The notes beneath the pieces were generated by a model, which worked only from the letters and a program-made list of their open reading frames with translations, had not been told where the DNA came from and did no database searches. DNA of 64,000 nucleotides from Methylococcus sp. Mc7 (GTDB lineage: Bacteria > Pseudomonadota > Gammaproteobacteria > Methylococcales > Methylococcaceae), in NCBI RefSeq assembly GCF_019285515.1, contig NZ_CP079095.1, positions 3,752,501 to 3,816,500 on the forward strand, written 5' to 3'. Below are positions 45,866 to 53,510 of this stretch, in pieces. The position numbers were made by a program, and so were the translations under genes. Each line of letters starts with the position of its first letter. The first letter of the stretch is position 1.

Positions 45866-46924
45866 TCATTCGGGCGAACCCAGCACGGCTTCCAGACTAC
45901 GACCTTCCAGCAGTCGATCCGCCCAGGTTTCGCACTCTTCGGTACTGGCCCGCGCCAAACGGGCTTCGGCCCATGCCGGCAGGGGGCCGAAACGGCGAGT
46001 CAATTGCCGGCGCAACAGCGTAATTTCTCCTTGGGCTATGCCTTGTTGAAGACCTTTTTCAAGCCCTTCTTGAAGCCCTTCTTGAAGCCCTTGCTGAAGC
46101 CCTTGCTGAAGTCCTTGCTGAAGTCCTTGCTGAAGTCCTTGCTGCTTCCACTTTTCGGTCCATTCGACGACGCGTTCTGCGAGCATGGTATCGATCTCCT
46201 GTAGTTCAGTGGCTTCGGGAATTCTTTCAGCGGGCACGAGCCGTTTGAGGACCACTCGGTTGATCCAGACGACTAACGCCCGCCGGAGGCTATCATAACG
46301 GGGTTCTCTCAGCCGTTGGGTCAGCCGGCCGATGATTTGCCGCATGACTTCAGGTTCCGGGCTGGATTCCAGCCGGATGATGTCGGCCAGCGAGTTGTCC
46401 GCTTCTGCCAATTCGGGTTCGCTCACCCGCCCCTCGTCCAGCAGGAAGTAGCGCTGACTGGGGCGCCAGGCGCTGAGTCCTGCCGGCTCGATCAATTCAG
46501 CCACTTCGCAGGCGGAACGCCAGGGGCTTTCGCCGTTGTAAACCACTACGGGAAAAATCGGTGGCAGCTTGTTTGGCGCCACGATCTGGCCGCTTTTCAC
46601 CAGGTCTTGATACAGTAATCCTGTATACACCAGGATGCGCAGCGCCATCCATGGATCGCTGCGGCTTTGGAATTCGATGAGCAGGTAGACATACAGCCAT
46701 TCACCCCCTTCGACTCCGCTCAGGGCAGGCTTGAACCTCACCCGCCAGATGATGTCGTCCTCCCGCTCGCGCAGGTCGTCGGTGACGTAGCTGCCACCCA
46801 CCTTCTCCAGGCTGCCGTAGTCGATCTGGGGCACCCAGTCTTCATGCACGAACCCGCGCAGCAGGTCTTCCACGATTTGGGCGTGGGAGAATATGTGCTT
46901 GTAGGACCCGTCATGCATGGTCAT
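45866..46924 (-). CDS. Rpn family recombination-promoting nuclease (Transposase_31 type)
   Basis: A 352-residue protein beginning MTMHDGSYKHIFSHAQIVED, with the DLREREDDIIWRVRF and LYVYLLIEFQSRSDPWMALR motifs of the Rpn PD-(D/E)XK nuclease core. LPPIFPVVVYNGESPW is also typical. A coiled, Gln/Gly-rich repeat (QQGLQQGLQQGLQEG, about residues 268-300) links to the RRFGPLPAW tail. Nine residues (ALSGVEGGE area) interrupt the core between RVRFK and WLYVYL and come from a small dispersed repeat. An internal RBS and ATG lie at 46186. The gene is intact. Confidence 0.85.
   Translation of the reverse strand: MTMHDGSYKHIFSHAQIVEDLLRGFVHEDWVPQIDYGSLEKVGGSYVTDDLREREDDIIWRVRFKPALSGVEGGEWLYVYLLIEFQSRSDPWMALRILVYTGLLYQDLVKSGQIVAPNKLPPIFPVVVYNGESPWRSACEVAELIEPAGLSAWRPSQRYFLLDEGRVSEPELAEADNSLADIIRLESSPEPEVMRQIIGRLTQRLREPRYDSLRRALVVWINRVVLKRLVPAERIPEATELQEIDTMLAERVVEWTEKWKQQGLQQGLQQGLQQGLQQGLQEGLQEGLEKGLQQGIAQGEITLLRRQLTRRFGPLPAWAEARLARASTEECETWADRLLEGRSLEAVLGSPE
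46040..46145. repeat. 12-bp variable repeat encoding QQGL/QEGL
   Basis: About eight copies of a 12-bp unit (CTTGCTGAAGTC and close variants) encode the Gln-Gly-Leu linker of the Rpn protein. Copy number differs among the related tails in this window (two to eight). This is a minisatellite within a coding region, not a CRISPR array. Confidence 0.8.
46186..46200 (-). promoter_or_regulatory. Internal start with RBS inside an Rpn gene
   Basis: On the minus strand AGGAG (46200-46196) lies 9 nt before the in-frame ATG at 46186 (MLAERVVEWTEK). The product would be about 106 residues: the repeat linker plus the tail. The stand-alone tail at 47288-47572 starts at the equivalent ATG with the same RBS. 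Confidence 0.55.
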
Positions 46925-46981
46925 GCCGGATAGCTCGGTTCGGCACCGTGGGCGGGGTTGGTCGCTGAGGGGAGCATGCTT

Positions 46982-47180
46982 TCAGGTCTCGAATACCGCT
47001 GGCAGGCTTTCCGCGTCCAGCAGGCGCTCGGCCCAGGTTTCCAGTTGTTCGGGCGGCGCCTGCTGGATGCGCTGTTCGACCCAGTCCGGCAAAGGGCCGA
47101 AGCGGTGGCGCAGCAAGGCGATTTCGCCTTGGGCTATTCCCTGCTGAAGTCCTTGCTGCTTCCACTTTTCGGTCCATTCG
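46982..47180 (-). pseudogene. Rpn C-terminal tail fragment
   Basis: The frame ending at 46982 reads EWTEKWKQQGLQQGIAQGEI, then [20 protein letters not shown] and a tail ending SLPAVFET. It has one or two repeat units and a short deletion (RRQL missing before HRFGP). Upstream it enters a REP-like repeat, with no RBS-supported start. It is the second copy of the mosaic tail at 45085. Confidence 0.7.
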
Positions 47181-47189
47181 CGAGGGGCT

Positions 47190-47246
47190 TCGCGGCGGAG
47201 CCGCTCCCACAGTCCATCCGCCATGGTGGGAGCGGCTATGCCGCGA
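47190..47246. repeat. REP-like hairpin, copy 3
   Basis: The same hairpin and right flank as at 45325. With the tails on either side it forms the second copy of a tail A - hairpin - tail B - hairpin segment first seen at 45085-45878. Confidence 0.85.
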
Positions 47247-47287
47247 TCTCCTTCCGAAGATTCCGGAGATTTTGACCTCCAATCGAT

Positions 47288-47572
47288 TCATTCGGGCGAT
47301 CCCAGCACGGCTTCCAGACTACCGGCATCCAGCAGCCGATCCGCCCAAGCTTCACACTGTTCGGTGCTAGCCCGCGCCAAACGGGCTTCGGCCCATGCCG
47401 GCAGGGGGCCGAAACGGCGGATCAACTGCCGGCGCAGCAGGGTGATTTCGCCTAGGGCTATGCCTTGTTGAAGTCCTTCCTGAATCCCCTCCTGACGCCC
47501 TTGCTGAAGTCCTTGCTGAAGTCCTTGCTGCTTCCACTTTTCGGTCCATTCGACGACGCGTTCTGCGAGCAT
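47288..47572 (-). CDS. Stand-alone Rpn C-terminal protein (RpnS-like)
   Basis: A 94-residue frame from an ATG at 47572 with AGGAG exactly 9 nt upstream: MLAERVVEWTEKWKQQGLQQ, GLQQGRQEGIQEGLQQG, ALGEITLLRRQLIRRFGPLP, tail ending LEAVLGSPE. It lacks the nuclease core completely. The preserved start signal and open frame suggest it is translated. By comparison with E. coli small Rpn proteins it could dimerise with, and inhibit, the full-length nuclease at 45866 (inference). Confidence 0.6.
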   Translation of the reverse strand: MLAERVVEWTEKWKQQGLQQGLQQGRQEGIQEGLQQGIALGEITLLRRQLIRRFGPLPAWAEARLARASTEQCEAWADRLLDAGSLEAVLGSPE

Positions 47573-47632
47573 GGTATCGATCTCCTGTGATCGGATTGGC
47601 TCTCGTCCCAATGCCTCGCCAAGCGAGGGGCT

Positions 47633-47689
47633 TCGCGGCGGAGCCGCTCCCACAGTCCATCCGCCATGGTGGGAGCGGCTATGCCGCGA
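47633..47689. repeat. REP-like hairpin, copy 4
   Basis: The same hairpin as at 45325, but the right flank diverges after CTCCTTCCG at about 47699, marking the end of the duplicated segment. Confidence 0.85.
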
Positions 47690-47696
47690 TCTCCTT

Positions 47697-47800
47697 CCGG
47701 GTGACGGTACGGTGACGACGGAGACTTCGCAATCGGCCAAGCCGTCCGGGCCGGCGGGGCGGCCGAGGGCTCGGGCTGATCTGTGATCGGCGTCGGTCCG
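47697..47800 (-). pseudogene. Short remnant of a nucleotide-sugar dehydrogenase
   Basis: The minus strand reads DGLADCEVSVVTVPSP, close to [16 protein letters not shown] of the dehydrogenase at 41028. About 30 codons are recognisable. Divergence is higher than in the copy at 44087, so this is an older or different paralogue fragment at the edge of the duplicated block. Confidence 0.5.
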
Positions 47801-47811
47801 TCCCAGCATGA

Positions 47812-48678
47812 TCAACACTCGTCATTCTCGAGAATGGCGTCGAGGCTTGGGGCGTCCACGACACGATCGAGCCAGCCTTCCAGGACCGCGAGATCGGCGC
47901 CGTCGATCGCCGCCTCCGCCGTAGGCGGCAGGGGGCCAAAACGGCGCTGTGTCAAGCGTTTAAGCAGGCGGACAGCCTCTTCCCGGCGACCTTCCCCACG
48001 CCCTTCCTGTCGCCCTTCGGCCAGCACGTCTTTGTAAAAACGGGTTTGCTTGAGATCGATGTCGGTCAGTCCCAGCATGGCTTGTATCTCCTCACGGGTG
48101 CTCCGTGGCAATTTGTAGACCATTACGGTTTCGACGAAATCCAGCAGTTCCGGCCAATCTATGGCCTCGGGCAATTGTGCCCGATATTCGGGGCGGGTGA
48201 GACGGCGCGCCCTCTGAATCGCAGCCTCGGAGTCTTCAGCGATCAGGATGCGCAGGATCTCCCAGCCCAAGGATTTTCTATCTTGCCCGGACAGGGCGCT
48301 GAGGTCTACCCGGCGTATCTCCGGCAGCGAGAGCAGACTGGTGTAGCCGACGGGAATTCTCTCGATGCTCTGGTCGGGGTACAGCACCACCGCTCGCCAA
48401 GCGCGAGGTGGATCCGAGCGGTGCAGAAACAGGAACACTTCGGCAAACAAGCGACGGTAGAGACCGTCATCGGGTTGGAACTGGATTTCGACGAAGACCC
48501 AGGGAGCGTCGCTGTCTTCCGGCGGGGCCAGGATGCCGTCGATCCGAAAGGCCGTCTGCTTGATTTCCTCGGAGCGGAACACATAACGAGAAGCCTGGCT
48601 GGTTTCGATTTCGGCGAGTTCGAGCACCAGCTCGGGCCAGCGTTGGAATATCCGGTAAAAAAGGCTGTCGGTTTTCAC
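47812..48678 (-). CDS. Rpn family PD-(D/E)XK nuclease (DUF2887 type)
   Basis: A 288-residue protein from a GTG at 48678: MKTDSLFYRIFQRWPELVLE. Core motifs are FRIDGILAPPEDSDAPWVFV, EIQFQPDD, YTSLLSLPEIRRVDLSAL. The linker repeat is short (GRQEGRGEGRREE), and the tail is RRFGPLPPTAEAAIDG. It is a clear paralogue of the 43236 gene (many shared blocks, such as [15 protein letters not shown]) but well diverged. An internal ATG at 48078 has GAGGAG 9 nt upstream. Confidence 0.85.
   Translation of the reverse strand: MKTDSLFYRIFQRWPELVLELAEIETSQASRYVFRSEEIKQTAFRIDGILAPPEDSDAPWVFVEIQFQPDDGLYRRLFAEVFLFLHRSDPPRAWRAVVLYPDQSIERIPVGYTSLLSLPEIRRVDLSALSGQDRKSLGWEILRILIAEDSEAAIQRARRLTRPEYRAQLPEAIDWPELLDFVETVMVYKLPRSTREEIQAMLGLTDIDLKQTRFYKDVLAEGRQEGRGEGRREEAVRLLKRLTQRRFGPLPPTAEAAIDGADLAVLEGWLDRVVDAPSLDAILENDEC
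48078..48093 (-). promoter_or_regulatory. Internal start with RBS inside an Rpn gene
   Basis: On the minus strand GAGGAG (48093-48088) precedes the in-frame ATG at 48078 (MLGLTDIDLK) by 9 nt. It is the third conserved example in this window. The product would be about 88 residues. Confidence 0.55.
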
Positions 48679-48716
48679 AGTTCTCGATTGTCGACGCGGG
48701 CGGGGCTAAGCCTTCA

Positions 48717-48904
48717 ATTTACTAAGCGTAAAGAAAGTAATGCCACTACCTTCCGTCATTCCGGGTGGGAACCTGGAATCCAGCGTCCAGAGCCTGCCCC
48801 GGATTCGATCCGGGGGATGGCGAGGCTTTCACGTCCTTGCGACTGGATGCCGGAGTCCCATCCGGCATGACGATCTGACATGCTTTTCTTTACGCTTAGT
48901 AAAT
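48717..48904. mobile_element. 188-bp MITE-like element with 20-bp inverted repeats
   Basis: ATTTACTAAGCGTAAAGAAA at 48717-48736 and its exact complement at 48885-48904 bound a non-coding stretch. Inside are pieces of the dispersed GTCATTCCGG...CCGGCATGACG repeat in opposite orientation, so the whole can fold on itself. There is no coding capacity. Confidence 0.75.
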
Positions 48905-49167
48905 CCGTCATACCGGCCGGGATTTGCTACGCGCTCTGGCGAGTGCCGGTATCCGACCACATGGGCGGGAAGGGCTTTCGCCATCCATGGCCTCTGGGTT
49001 CCGGCATTCCCTGCCGGAACGACGCGCTCTTCTTGACTTAACCACATTGAAGACGGCGAGGACATATGTGGAATCAGTAAAATCTGCTGTTCATGACAAA
49101 GCCTTGCCTCGTGCCTGAAAGTAACTTGCCTTGAGCCTTCTCTCCTGAAAATGTAAGACGTCTTTTC
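48905..49167. other. Non-coding region after the MITE-like element
   Basis: About 260 bp. It starts with another member of the dispersed repeat family (CCGTCATACCGGCCGGGATT... to CCGGCATTCCCTGCCGGAACGACG, 48906-49023). No gene is seen. ACGTCTTTTCTCACAAGACGT at 49157-49177 is a short palindrome that could be a terminator stem at the end of the truncated HEPN gene. Confidence 0.45.
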
Positions 49168-49413
49168 TCACAAGACGTGTAAGAGCTGAGGCAGCAACCT
49201 ATCGCCCACCGTGTCCTGCAGCCTGGCTAAGCGGCCAGCGAAAGCCTCGACGCGCTCTGCGAGTGCCACGTCATTTTCCATCTGTACGGCTCGCTCCGCG
49301 GCAAAGGGGGCTTGGAACAGCCTCTGGTCGGTGACGGCCAGGTGCCGGCATTCCTTGCGCACCACGCGGGCCAGGAATTGCAGACGCGCTTGGGTCGTTG
49401 GCTTCAAGGTCAT
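49168..49413 (-). CDS. Truncated HEPN-domain protein of an MNT/HEPN pair
   Basis: An 81-residue protein: MTLKPTTQARLQFLARVVRK to LQDTVGDRLLPQLLHVL. The FAGRLARLQDTVGDRLLP region matches the middle of HEPN partners of MNT nucleotidyltransferases (compare FRFGKLQDAIGIRLLPALL in the gene at 50070). The family is normally about 140 residues, and the part with the RNase motif R-x4-6-H is missing, so it should be inactive. It overlaps the nucleotidyltransferase gene by 4 bp. Confidence 0.6.
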   Translation of the reverse strand: MTLKPTTQARLQFLARVVRKECRHLAVTDQRLFQAPFAAERAVQMENDVALAERVEAFAGRLARLQDTVGDRLLPQLLHVL

Positions 49414-49710
49414 AGCAGCACCCCTTCCTGGAGCGCGATTTCGTGGATGGGCAGGCGCATGAGGTTGGGTGCGCTGATCAATACGTCCACTTTGCGTCCA
49501 GACATGGCCCGGGATATCCGGGCCGACAACTGCGCGGCCAGCAACGCGGGATTGTCGACCGGCTCGAGCAGTTCGAGCATCAGATCGACGTCTCCGCCCT
49601 GGGCGCCATCATCCAGCCTGGAGCCGAAAAGCCTCACGCGGGCCGTCTCGCCAGCCGTTTGGCGGACAAGATTGCGGATGGTATGAATCTGGGTCTTGGG
49701 TGAGTCGCAT
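49410..49710 (-). pseudogene. MNT-type nucleotidyltransferase antitoxin, probably frameshifted at its start
   Basis: The body has the nucleotidyltransferase motif VRLFGSRLDDGAQGGDVDLM (GS-x10-D-x-D). The natural start appears to be the ATG at 49710, giving MRLT as in the homologue at 50860, but an extra C at 49698-49700 throws it out of frame; removing it gives MRLTKTQIHTIRNLVRQ. As written, the open frame instead runs upstream into a MITE. In intact systems this protein AMPylates and neutralises the HEPN RNase. Here both partners look damaged. Confidence 0.6.
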
Positions 49711-49740
49711 CGTTTTGCAGAAGCTTCGACGGAAGTCTTA

Positions 49741-49953
49741 GAGTCTGTTTTGAAAAAGAAGATGGAGGATCGTAGGGCGGATAAGCGGCAGCGCATCCGC
49801 CAAATTCAGCTCCGCTGCTCTTCGAGTCAGCTTCGCTGCTCTTCGAGTCGGCGCGGAGGTGGATACGCTACGCTTATCCACCCTACCTGAGCGGAGAATT
49901 TTCCTGATTTCAACTGATTGACTTTGCTTGAATAGATTTTTCAAGACAGGTTC
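49741..49953. mobile_element. MITE copy 1
   Basis: A 213-bp element. It has ends GAGTCTGTTTTGAAAAA and TTTTTCAAGACAGGTTC (imperfect 17-bp inverted repeats) and a TTA duplication on both sides (49738-49740, 49954-49956). It has two copies of a 21-bp internal unit. The same element occurs in opposite orientation at 62201-62456. Ends and a 3-bp T-N-A target suggest mobilisation by an IS5-group transposase (inference). Confidence 0.8.
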
Positions 49954-50069
49954 TTAGCCTAAATCCGGTGGTGGAGAAATTGGATTGACCGCACACCCTC
50001 ATCCAGCCCTTCTGGCCACCTTCTTCCGATAAGAGACCGACAAGCGCCCCGAGTCGGCATCAGCGTTCT

Positions 50070-50558
50070 CTACTCCACCCTGCGAATACGCTGCTCGGCT
50101 ATGTTCGCCAACTGTCCGTGCGCCGCTTCCAGCATGGGAACATGGGCAACCAGGCGCCGAAGGTTCGCAAGCATGATTTCCGGTTGGTCCGGGTATTCGT
50201 GGGCAGTTTGGTTGAGCATTTCCCGCAGCAACTGCCACTGTTCCGCCGAAGGCAACATGCCAAGCTTTTCCGCCCGATTCAGCTTGTCCAGGAAGGGTTC
50301 GTCGTCCCGCCATTCCTGCACCAGCCGCAACAGGGCGGGCAACAGGCGTATGCCTATCGCATCCTGCAGCTTTCCGAAGCGGAAGAGCAGTTGATCCAGG
50401 GTGCGAACCTGCGGTTCGGTAAATTCCCCGGTGGAACCCTCCGCCAGTCCCGGATAAGAGACCGCCTCGAGCCAGGCCGAATGCAAGCGTGCCCGGTGCT
50501 GCTCGCATTCCCGCAAGGCCGGGCGCAGCTTGAATTCGATGATCTCCCTGGCGTTCAC
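50070..50558 (-). CDS. HEPN-domain protein of an MNT/HEPN toxin-antitoxin-like pair
   Basis: A 162-residue protein from a GTG at 50558 that overlaps the nucleotidyltransferase stop (GTGA): MNAREIIEFKLRPALRECEQ. FRFGKLQDAIGIRLLPALL and AEKLGMLPSAEQWQLLREM are typical. At the expected RNase motif it reads LREMLNQTAHEYP. The His-x-Tyr is present, but the usual Arg six positions before... the Tyr-side His appears replaced by Leu, so RNase activity is doubtful. It is the full-length relative of the truncated gene at 49168. Confidence 0.75.
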   Translation of the reverse strand: MNAREIIEFKLRPALRECEQHRARLHSAWLEAVSYPGLAEGSTGEFTEPQVRTLDQLLFRFGKLQDAIGIRLLPALLRLVQEWRDDEPFLDKLNRAEKLGMLPSAEQWQLLREMLNQTAHEYPDQPEIMLANLRRLVAHVPMLEAAHGQLANIAEQRIRRVE

Positions 50559-50860
50559 AGCGGAATTCCGGTCTGCGCGGCTCGCCGCTGAATGGGTAGA
50601 GGCGCCTGGCCCGGCGCCGGTGCGAAGACGAGATCGATCCGCCGATCGCCGAGTTGCCGCTTCGCCTTGACCAGGAAATGGAGCTTTGCATTCAGAAGTT
50701 CGTCCAGCGTTCCGCTTAACCCCGTCACATACAGGTCGATATCCCCACCGCGCAGGCTGTCGTCGGTATGCGAGCCGAAGAGATAAAGCCGCGCTTGGGG
50801 GCCGAATACTTCGGCGGCTACGCGCTTGAGAATTGCGGTCTGGACGTCGGTTAAGCGCAT
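50555..50860 (-). CDS. MNT-type nucleotidyltransferase (antitoxin of HEPN pair)
   Basis: A 101-residue minimal nucleotidyltransferase beginning MRLTDVQTAILKRVAAEVFG. LYLFGSHTDDSLRGGDIDLY is the GS-x10-D-x-D catalytic motif, and RRIDLVFA supplies the third acidic residue. In characterised systems the MNT protein transfers AMP to a Tyr of its HEPN partner and blocks it. The 4-bp overlap with the HEPN gene supports co-translation. Confidence 0.85.
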   Translation of the reverse strand: MRLTDVQTAILKRVAAEVFGPQARLYLFGSHTDDSLRGGDIDLYVTGLSGTLDELLNAKLHFLVKAKRQLGDRRIDLVFAPAPGQAPLPIQRRAAQTGIPL

Positions 50861-50928
50861 GGGCGGGCAGGAAAGCTGGCTTGCGATTCTCTCCGCTGGT
50901 TCCGGGGGAGCGGCGAGGCTGCATCCGA

Positions 50929-51332
50929 TCAAAACAGGTGGGCAATTTTCAGCAGCACACCAATGATCAGGCTCGACTGCAATAGTCCCACGCCGATCAC
51001 CCAACGCACCAGGTCCGAACGGGTTTTCTCGATCTTGACTCAAGCTGCCGGATATCTTTCTGCAACCGGCTTTCGACTTCCCGGATTTCAAGCCGCACCT
51101 GCTCGATTTCCTTCTGCAATCGCAGTTCGGTTTCCTTGATCTCCAGCCGGACTTTTTCGATCTCCTTCTGAAGGCGCAGCTCCGTTTCCCGAAGCCGGGG
51201 CGCAGTGGCGACATCCCTGATCTGGGGGTAGCGATCCTCGAGCTGTTCCTGCGCCTCCGCGATGGCTCGCGCCCGCGATTTTTCATCGGGGGTTTCCGTA
51301 AGCTGCTCGTACAACCTCAAGGCGACATTCAT
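50929..51332 (-). pseudogene. DUF1640-type coiled-coil membrane protein, frameshifted
   Basis: From the ATG at 51332 (MNVALRLYEQLTETPDEKSR) a coiled coil runs through repeated RLQKEIEKVRLEIKETEL units to DIRQLES. The frame then ends 10 residues later. The expected C-terminus (KIEKTRSDLVRWVIGVGLLQ, SSLIIGVLLKIAHLF), with its single transmembrane helix, follows in another frame to a stop at 50929. One missing base near 51038 explains it. These proteins resemble the mitochondrial CCDC90/MCUR1 fold. Without the anchor the product would be soluble. Confidence 0.72.
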
Positions 51333-51395
51333 GACGTCAATCCGGAAGTTCTGGGAAAACCCCGCCTCGACCTAGGATATCGGATTCAATGGTCA

Positions 51396-52385
51396 TCAGC
51401 CACGTGACGGGGTAGCCCCTGCCGAAGACTGGGCGGTCTCGTCCAGGAATGCCTTGTAGGTTTGTTCGAGTCCTTCGCGCAAGGGAATCCGGGCCCGCCA
51501 TCCGCAGGCGGCCAGTCGTTGAACGTTCAACAGCTTGCGCGGCGTGCCGTCGGGCTTGGCGGTATCGAACGCGATTTCTCCCGCAAAACCGGTGACTTGG
51601 CCGATGAGCTCGGCCAGTTCCCGGATGGTGATGTCCTCTCCGGTACCGACGTTGAGATGGCTTTGCATGGGTTCAGTGCAACTATCATAGGCCGCCTTGT
51701 CGAGGCCCATGATGTGGAGGCAGGCTTCGGCCAGGTCGTCCACGTGGAGAAACTCCCGCCGTGGGGTACCGCTGCCCCAGATCACGACGCTACGCGCCCC
51801 GCTTTCCTTGGCTTCGTGAAAACGCCGCAGGAGCGCGGGGATGACGTGGCTGTTTTCCGGGTGGTAGTTGTCGCCGGGTCCGTAGAGATTGGTCGGCATG
51901 GCGCTGCGGTAGTCGGTGCCGTACTGGCGGTTGTAAGACTCGCAGAGCTTGATGCCGGCGATCTTGGCGATGGCGTAGGGCTCGTTGGTGGGCTCCAGCG
52001 TGCCGGTGAGCAGCGCGTCCTCACCCATCGGTTGCGGCGCGAATTTGGGGTAGATGCAACTGGAACCCAGAAACAGCAGCTTTTGCACGCCCGCGCGCCA
52101 GGCCTCGTGAATGAGGTTGGCCTCGATCATCAGATTCTGGTAGATGAACTCGGCCGGATAGGTATCGTTGGCATGGATGCCACCGACCTTGGCGGCGGCG
52201 ACGTAGACCTGGTCCGGTTTTTCGGCCTGGAAAAAAGCGCGGACGGCGACCTGGTCCGTGAGGTCCAACTCGGAGTGGCTACGGGTCAGGATACCGGTGT
52301 GGCCGCGCCGCTGCAGCAGCCGGACGATGGCGCTGCCGACCATGCCGCGGTGGCCGGCGACGTAGATGCGGGGGCTGGCTTCCAT
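51396..52385 (-). CDS. fcl: GDP-L-fucose synthase
   Basis: A 329-residue bifunctional epimerase/reductase that converts GDP-4-keto-6-deoxy-mannose to GDP-L-fucose with NADPH. It has [12 protein letters not shown] as the Rossmann motif, [13 protein letters not shown] with the catalytic Ser and Cys, and YAIAKIAG as the Tyr-x3-Lys motif. [20 protein letters not shown] is highly conserved. It starts 6 bp after gmd. The EPS of this organism therefore probably contains fucose. Confidence 0.95.
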   Translation of the reverse strand: MEASPRIYVAGHRGMVGSAIVRLLQRRGHTGILTRSHSELDLTDQVAVRAFFQAEKPDQVYVAAAKVGGIHANDTYPAEFIYQNLMIEANLIHEAWRAGVQKLLFLGSSCIYPKFAPQPMGEDALLTGTLEPTNEPYAIAKIAGIKLCESYNRQYGTDYRSAMPTNLYGPGDNYHPENSHVIPALLRRFHEAKESGARSVVIWGSGTPRREFLHVDDLAEACLHIMGLDKAAYDSCTEPMQSHLNVGTGEDITIRELAELIGQVTGFAGEIAFDTAKPDGTPRKLLNVQRLAACGWRARIPLREGLEQTYKAFLDETAQSSAGATPSRG

Positions 52386-52391
52386 TCCGGC

Positions 52392-53510
52392 TTACTCGTG
52401 GTAGTCGTAGGCGGTGAAGCCGGCCATCTTGACGAGGGCATCGCGCTTGGCGGCGGTGTAGTCGCTCTGGACCATTTCCTTGACCAGTTCCCGCAGGCTG
52501 ATCTGGGGCGTCCAGCCGAGTTTTTCCCTTGCCTTGCTGGCGTCGCCGAGCAGGGTTTCGACTTCGGTGGGGCGGAAATAGCGAGGATCGACGCGGACGA
52601 TGACGTCGCCCGCCTTCACTTTTAGATCCTTGCTGGATACCGCAACCACCCTGCCGGTTTCACGTTCGCCCTCGCCCTCCCAGGCCACGGATATCCCCAA
52701 CTCCTCGGCGGCGAAATCGACGAACTGGCGGACGCTGTATTGGACGCCGGTCGCGATCACGAAGTCGTCGGGCTGGTCCTGCTGGAGCATCAGCCATTGC
52801 ATCTCCACGTAGTCGCGGGCGTGGCCCCAGTCGCGCAACGCCGACAGGTTGCCGAGGTAGAGGCAGTCTTGCAGTCCCAGGGCGATGCGGGCCATGGCGC
52901 GGGTGATCTTGCGGGTCACGAAGGTCTCGCCGCGAACCGGACTTTCGTGGTTGAACAGGATGCCGTTGCAGGCATAGATGCCATAGGCCTCCCGGTAATT
53001 GACCGTGATCCAGTAGGCGTAGAGCTTGGCGACGGCATAGGGGCTGCGGGGATAGAACGGCGTGGTTTCCTTCTGCGGAACTTCCTGCACGAGGCCGTAA
53101 AGTTCCGAGGTGGATGCCTGGTAATAGCGGGTTTTCTTTTCCATCCCGAGGATCCGGATGGCCTCCAGGATGCGCAGCGCACCGATGCCGTCCGCATTGG
53201 CGGTGTATTCCGGCTCCTCGAAACTCACCGCCACGTGGGACTGGGCGGCCAAATTGTAGATTTCGTCCGGTTGTACCTTTTGGATGATACGGACCAGGCT
53301 GGTGGAATCGGTCAGGTCGCCGTGATGCAGGATGAACCGGCGGTCCTTCACATGCGGGTCCTGGTAGAGGTGGTCGATGCGATCGGTGTTGAAGAGCGAA
53401 GTCCGGCGCTTGATGCCATGGACTTCGTAGCCCTTGCCGAGCAGGAATTCGGAAAGGTAGGCGCCGTCCTGGCCGGTAACGCCGGTGATGAGAGCGATTT
53501 TTCGGGTCAT
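52392..53510 (-). CDS. gmd: GDP-mannose 4,6-dehydratase
   Basis: A 372-residue SDR-type dehydratase making GDP-4-keto-6-deoxy-D-mannose. [20 protein letters not shown] is the NADP motif, [16 protein letters not shown] carries the catalytic Thr/Ser and Glu, and [10 protein letters not shown] is the Tyr-x3-Lys site. [20 protein letters not shown] is a Gmd signature. It overlaps the regulator gene by 4 bp and precedes fcl, forming the standard pair for GDP-fucose. Confidence 0.96.
   Translation of the reverse strand: MTRKIALITGVTGQDGAYLSEFLLGKGYEVHGIKRRTSLFNTDRIDHLYQDPHVKDRRFILHHGDLTDSTSLVRIIQKVQPDEIYNLAAQSHVAVSFEEPEYTANADGIGALRILEAIRILGMEKKTRYYQASTSELYGLVQEVPQKETTPFYPRSPYAVAKLYAYWITVNYREAYGIYACNGILFNHESPVRGETFVTRKITRAMARIALGLQDCLYLGNLSALRDWGHARDYVEMQWLMLQQDQPDDFVIATGVQYSVRQFVDFAAEELGISVAWEGEGERETGRVVAVSSKDLKVKAGDVIVRVDPRYFRPTEVETLLGDASKAREKLGWTPQISLRELVKEMVQSDYTAAKRDALVKMAGFTAYDYHE

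Noticed and set aside
46040-46145. CRISPR-like array
   Set aside because: The 12-bp units are contiguous with no spacers, lie in a reading frame and encode Gln-Gly-Leu repeats. No cas genes are present.
46911-47291. A 126-codon frame beginning MNRLEVKISGIFGRRSRHSR
   Set aside because: The opening is translated from the shared hairpin flank found before several tails, and the rest is an out-of-frame reading of the Rpn tail fragment at 46982-47180.
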